Below the pieces are notes generated by a model. The model was not told the DNA's origin and did no database searches. It saw only the letters and a program-made list of their open reading frames with translations. The translations under genes and the position numbers were made by a program. 53,062 nucleotides of DNA from Candidatus Stackebrandtia excrementipullorum (GTDB taxonomy: Bacteria > Actinomycetota > Actinomycetes > Mycobacteriales > Micromonosporaceae), in assembly GCA_019113825.1 (NCBI GenBank), contig DXGR01000033.1, forward strand, positions 1 through 53,062, given 5' to 3'. Shown in pieces: positions 51,243-53,062 of this stretch. How positions within the stretch are numbered: position 1 is the stretch's first letter; each line of letters opens with the position of its first letter.

Positions 51243-51268
51243 GTTTGCCGTCGCAATGGTCGGGGTAT
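51243..51268 (+). promoter_or_regulatory. SigB/SigF-like promoter for SDR/SRPBCC pair
   Basis: GTTT (51243-51246) and GGGTAT (51263-51268) with a 16-nt spacer match the consensus at every specified position, 46 nt before the ATG. This is the best match in the window and lies ~1.7 kb from a SigB/SigF-type sigma gene. Confidence 0.6.
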
Positions 51269-51314
51269 CGCCACGATGTGTAGAGCCGTCCGCGACAACG
51301 GAAGGAGCCCACGG

Positions 51315-52253
51315 ATGCCGATGGCACGCACTCTCGACAATTCGGTGGTGGTCCTGACCGGTGCCACCAGCGGCTTGGGGGCGGCAACCGCCCTACGCCT
51401 GGCCGCGCGTGGCTGTCGGTTGGTTTTGGTTGCCCGCGACGGACGAAAACTCGAACACATGGAACGCCTGTGTCGCCGACGGGGCGCCACGGCGATCACC
51501 GCGGCGATGGACGTGTCGGACCCCGACGCCGTGTCCCGGCTGGCCGACAGAACGGAGACCCTTTTCGGTCACATCGACGCCTGGGTGTCCAACGCCGCGG
51601 TCACGGAGTTCGCCAAATTGGTCGACGTTCCCGTCGAGGACCTACAGCGCGTCCTATCGGTCGACCTTCTCGGACCCGTATACGCCTGCCGCGAGGTGAT
51701 ACCTCGCATGGTGCGCGGTCGAGGCGGAGTCGTCCTCCTCGTCGGGTCGGTTCTGGGGGAAACCACCGTCCCGTTCAAAGGCGCGTACGCGATGGCCAAA
51801 CACGGCCTGTCGGCCGCCGCAGCGACGATGCGGCAGGAGCTGAGGGCCGCCGGCCATCGGAACACATCGATCAGCGTGGTCATGCCGGGCTATATCGACA
51901 CCCCGCTCTTCGGCCACGCCGCGAACCGCACCGGACGCAAACCCCGACCGCTCACGCCCAGAGCGTCGACGGCTCGCGTGTCACGGCACCTCGTTCGCCT
52001 GCTCGAAGCACCCCGGCCACGGGTTTACCTGGGGTGGGAGGCCAAGGCGATCGGGTGGGGAACACGTATCTCCCCCACCGTGTCCGAACGGTTGCTGGGC
52101 TATTGGGGCCGGCGTCAACTCGGTTCGCGGGACAAGGACGCGCAGGGGGCGGGAAACCTGTATCGGTCCGCCCCCACACCTGCGCGAATATCCGGCGGTT
52201 GGACCAATCCGTGGTTTTTCCGCACCGTACGCGGCGGCCGCCGGGCCGGATGA
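51315..52253 (+). CDS. Short-chain dehydrogenase/reductase
   Basis: A 312-residue classical SDR with a C-terminal extension. TGATSGLGAATA is the cofactor motif and NAA the structural Asn. VVLLVGSVLGE holds the Ser, YAMAKHG the Tyr/Lys pair, and VMPGYIDTP follows. The end contains a membrane-peripheral-looking stretch and a basic tail (FFRTVRGGRRAG). It resembles DltE/'SDR family NAD(P)-dependent' stress proteins; the substrate is unknown. ATG 51315 follows GGAG. A SigB/SigF-like promoter precedes it, and the SRPBCC gene starts 14 nt after its stop, so the pair is an operon. Confidence 0.87.
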   Translation: MPMARTLDNSVVVLTGATSGLGAATALRLAARGCRLVLVARDGRKLEHMERLCRRRGATAITAAMDVSDPDAVSRLADRTETLFGHIDAWVSNAAVTEFAKLVDVPVEDLQRVLSVDLLGPVYACREVIPRMVRGRGGVVLLVGSVLGETTVPFKGAYAMAKHGLSAAAATMRQELRAAGHRNTSISVVMPGYIDTPLFGHAANRTGRKPRPLTPRASTARVSRHLVRLLEAPRPRVYLGWEAKAIGWGTRISPTVSERLLGYWGRRQLGSRDKDAQGAGNLYRSAPTPARISGGWTNPWFFRTVRGGRRAG

Positions 52254-52267
52254 TGGAGGGAACGAAC

Positions 52268-52711
52268 ATGGCCGAAGTGACACGAGTCGTCAACGCACCC
52301 GTCGATCGGGTCTTCGCTGTCCTGGAGGACGGCTGGTCCTACAGTGACTGGGTTGTCGGTACAGCCCACATCAAAGGGGTCGAGGCCGACTGGCCACAAG
52401 AGGGCAGCAACCTGTGGGTCCGAACCGGTATATGGCCGTTCGACGTGCCCGGTCACACCCTTTCCCTTGAATGCGATCCGCCGACCCGTCTGGTACTGCG
52501 CCCGACACTGTGGCCGGCCGGGGAGCTCACGGTCACACTGCAACTGTCGGAAATCTCGGACACGAAGACCCGGCTGACTTTGGAAGAACACCCGAAAGCC
52601 GGCCCGCTTCAGGGCATGCGGGTCAAACTCAACGACCTTGTACTGCACAAACGCAATGTGGAGAGCGTCCGTCGTCTGGCCGACATCGCCGAACGACGCC
52701 GGTCCGACTGA
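52268..52711 (+). CDS. SRPBCC (START-like) superfamily protein
   Basis: A 147-residue protein of the polyketide cyclase/START-like fold. It begins MAEVTRVVNAPVDRVFAVLEDGWSY-like (a typical beta1-alpha1 entry), then has WVVGTAHIKGVEADWP, a sheet (TLSLECDPP, ELTVTLQLSEI, TRLTLEE) and a long C-terminal helix ending RRLADIAERRRSD. Such proteins bind hydrophobic ligands in a cavity. ATG 52268 has GGAGGG at 52255-52260; the overlapping ATG 52250 is less well spaced. Co-transcribed with the SDR, so it may present or sequester a lipid-like substrate of that enzyme. Confidence 0.82.
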   Translation: MAEVTRVVNAPVDRVFAVLEDGWSYSDWVVGTAHIKGVEADWPQEGSNLWVRTGIWPFDVPGHTLSLECDPPTRLVLRPTLWPAGELTVTLQLSEISDTKTRLTLEEHPKAGPLQGMRVKLNDLVLHKRNVESVRRLADIAERRRSD

Positions 52712-52905
52712 TCGTTTCCGGTCACGTTCAGCTCCAACACGCCGAAGAACCGCCACATATATGGGGACTGTCTTATCCTCCGGTGCAGGGGGTACACGTG
52801 AGGCGGTGCTTCGGAGAGTTCACGCCCTCCGGAGACCGGACGGTGCACCTCCACAACGAATTCGGCGGCTACCCGCCCGTTCTGGCCGACGGCGAGGGCA
52901 GCACG

Positions 52906-53062
52906 TTAACCACGTCGCCCGTCGGCGCCGGCTTCGGCGGGGACACGCCCCCATTCGCTGCGCATGTCACGCACCGCCTGTTCGATCAGCCGCGAAACCT
53001 GCATCTGGGAGACACCGACGTCCTTGGCGATGTCGACCTGCGTGAGGTTCTTGAAGTACCGC
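52906..53062 (-). CDS. C-terminus of a SigB/SigF-family RNA polymerase sigma factor (partial)
   Basis: The minus-strand frame enters the window at 53061 and ends at a TAA (52908-52906). The 51 visible residues start RYFKNLTQVDIAKDVGVSQ, then MQVSRLIEQAVRDMRSEW: the region 4.2 helix-turn-helix of SigB/SigF/SigG-type sigma factors (family form LTQxEIAxxLGISQMQVSRLLxxxLxxLR). The 5' part lies outside the window. A short Ala/Gly-rich tail follows the HTH. This class drives GNNT-N14-16-GGGTAY promoters in stress and development. No anti-sigma gene is visible on this side. Confidence 0.88.
   Translation of the reverse strand, partial: RYFKNLTQVDIAKDVGVSQMQVSRLIEQAVRDMRSEWGRVPAEAGADGRRG

Noticed and set aside
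1-53062. Prophage, integrative element or insertion sequence
   Set aside because: No integrase, transposase, tRNA attachment site, terminal inverted repeats or phage structural genes were recognised; gene decay at 44-51 kb has no mobile-element scar that I can see.
52798-53062. Plus-strand frame at the right edge starting at GTG 52798
   Set aside because: It is antisense to a clear sigma-factor C-terminus and has no domain signal, although a GTCT-N16-GGGTAC site precedes it at 52770-52795.

Overview
The base composition (roughly two-thirds G+C, codons mostly ending in G or C) and the gene content point to a high-GC, developmentally complex actinobacterium. Supporting families are an AfsR/SARP regulator, a Methyltransf_19 methyltransferase, a ScfR/PrpR-type regulator, a DUF6907-like protein, an ESX-like three-gene cassette and a SigB/SigF-type sigma factor. 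A Glycomycetaceae or Micromonosporales-like host fits, but the sequence alone cannot fix genus. No rRNA, tRNA, CRISPR array, insertion sequence or phage gene was recognised.

Layout. 1-1.8 kb: a low-complexity Pro-rich tract with imperfect repeats, a tiny ORF and a secreted M23-like protein. 2.3-11.8 kb: a plus-strand catabolic locus with an MHS-type transporter, a CaiC-like acyl-CoA ligase, a short citrate-synthase-fold (citryl-CoA lyase-like) protein, a LuxR response regulator with a GAF histidine kinase, two crotonases and a second acyl-CoA ligase, most of them overlapping or nearly touching. 11.8-16.9 kb: a stress block (SDR, Cys-rich zinc-ribbon protein, large catalase, zinc alcohol dehydrogenase, small acidic protein), several preceded by SigB/SigF-like promoters. 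16.9-18.1 kb: divergent arsM/arsR around a perfect operator-like palindrome. 18.1-22.7 kb: PCu(A)C lipoprotein plus Tat-exported DyP peroxidase, then a MarR regulator divergent from an MMPL transporter with an inverted repeat between them. 22.8-24.9 kb: three-gene ESX/YbaB-like cassette. 24.6-28.7 kb, minus strand: methyltransferase and a large AfsR-type regulator whose 3' end runs 276 nt antisense into the cassette.

28.9-39.9 kb: a PrpR-like regulator divergent from an eight-gene operon in which every adjacent pair overlaps: prpD, prpB, prpC, a P5C-dehydrogenase-like aldehyde dehydrogenase, a class III aminotransferase, CoA-transferase subunits A and B, and a second class III aminotransferase. 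This suggests that an amine or amino-acid pathway feeds propionyl-CoA or another CoA ester into the methylcitrate cycle. 39.8-45.4 kb: lipoprotein, chloramphenicol-phosphotransferase-like kinase, DUF6907-like protein, GT1 glycosyltransferase, small SDR, a gene-poor decayed stretch and a TetR regulator. 45.5-49.1 kb: a coupled pair of type IV ABC half-transporters resembling siderophore importers (IrtAB/YbtPQ class).

49.05-51.1 kb is a decay zone: an S15-peptidase C-terminal fragment and a 5'-truncated GT4 glycosyltransferase meet nearly head to head at a breakpoint, followed by a frameshifted FUSC-type membrane protein. 51.2-53.1 kb: a SigB/SigF-like promoter, an SDR, an SRPBCC protein and, at the right edge on the minus strand, the C-terminus of a SigB/SigF-family sigma factor. 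That sigma factor or a paralogue could read the GTTY-N14-16-GGGTAN sites scattered through the window.
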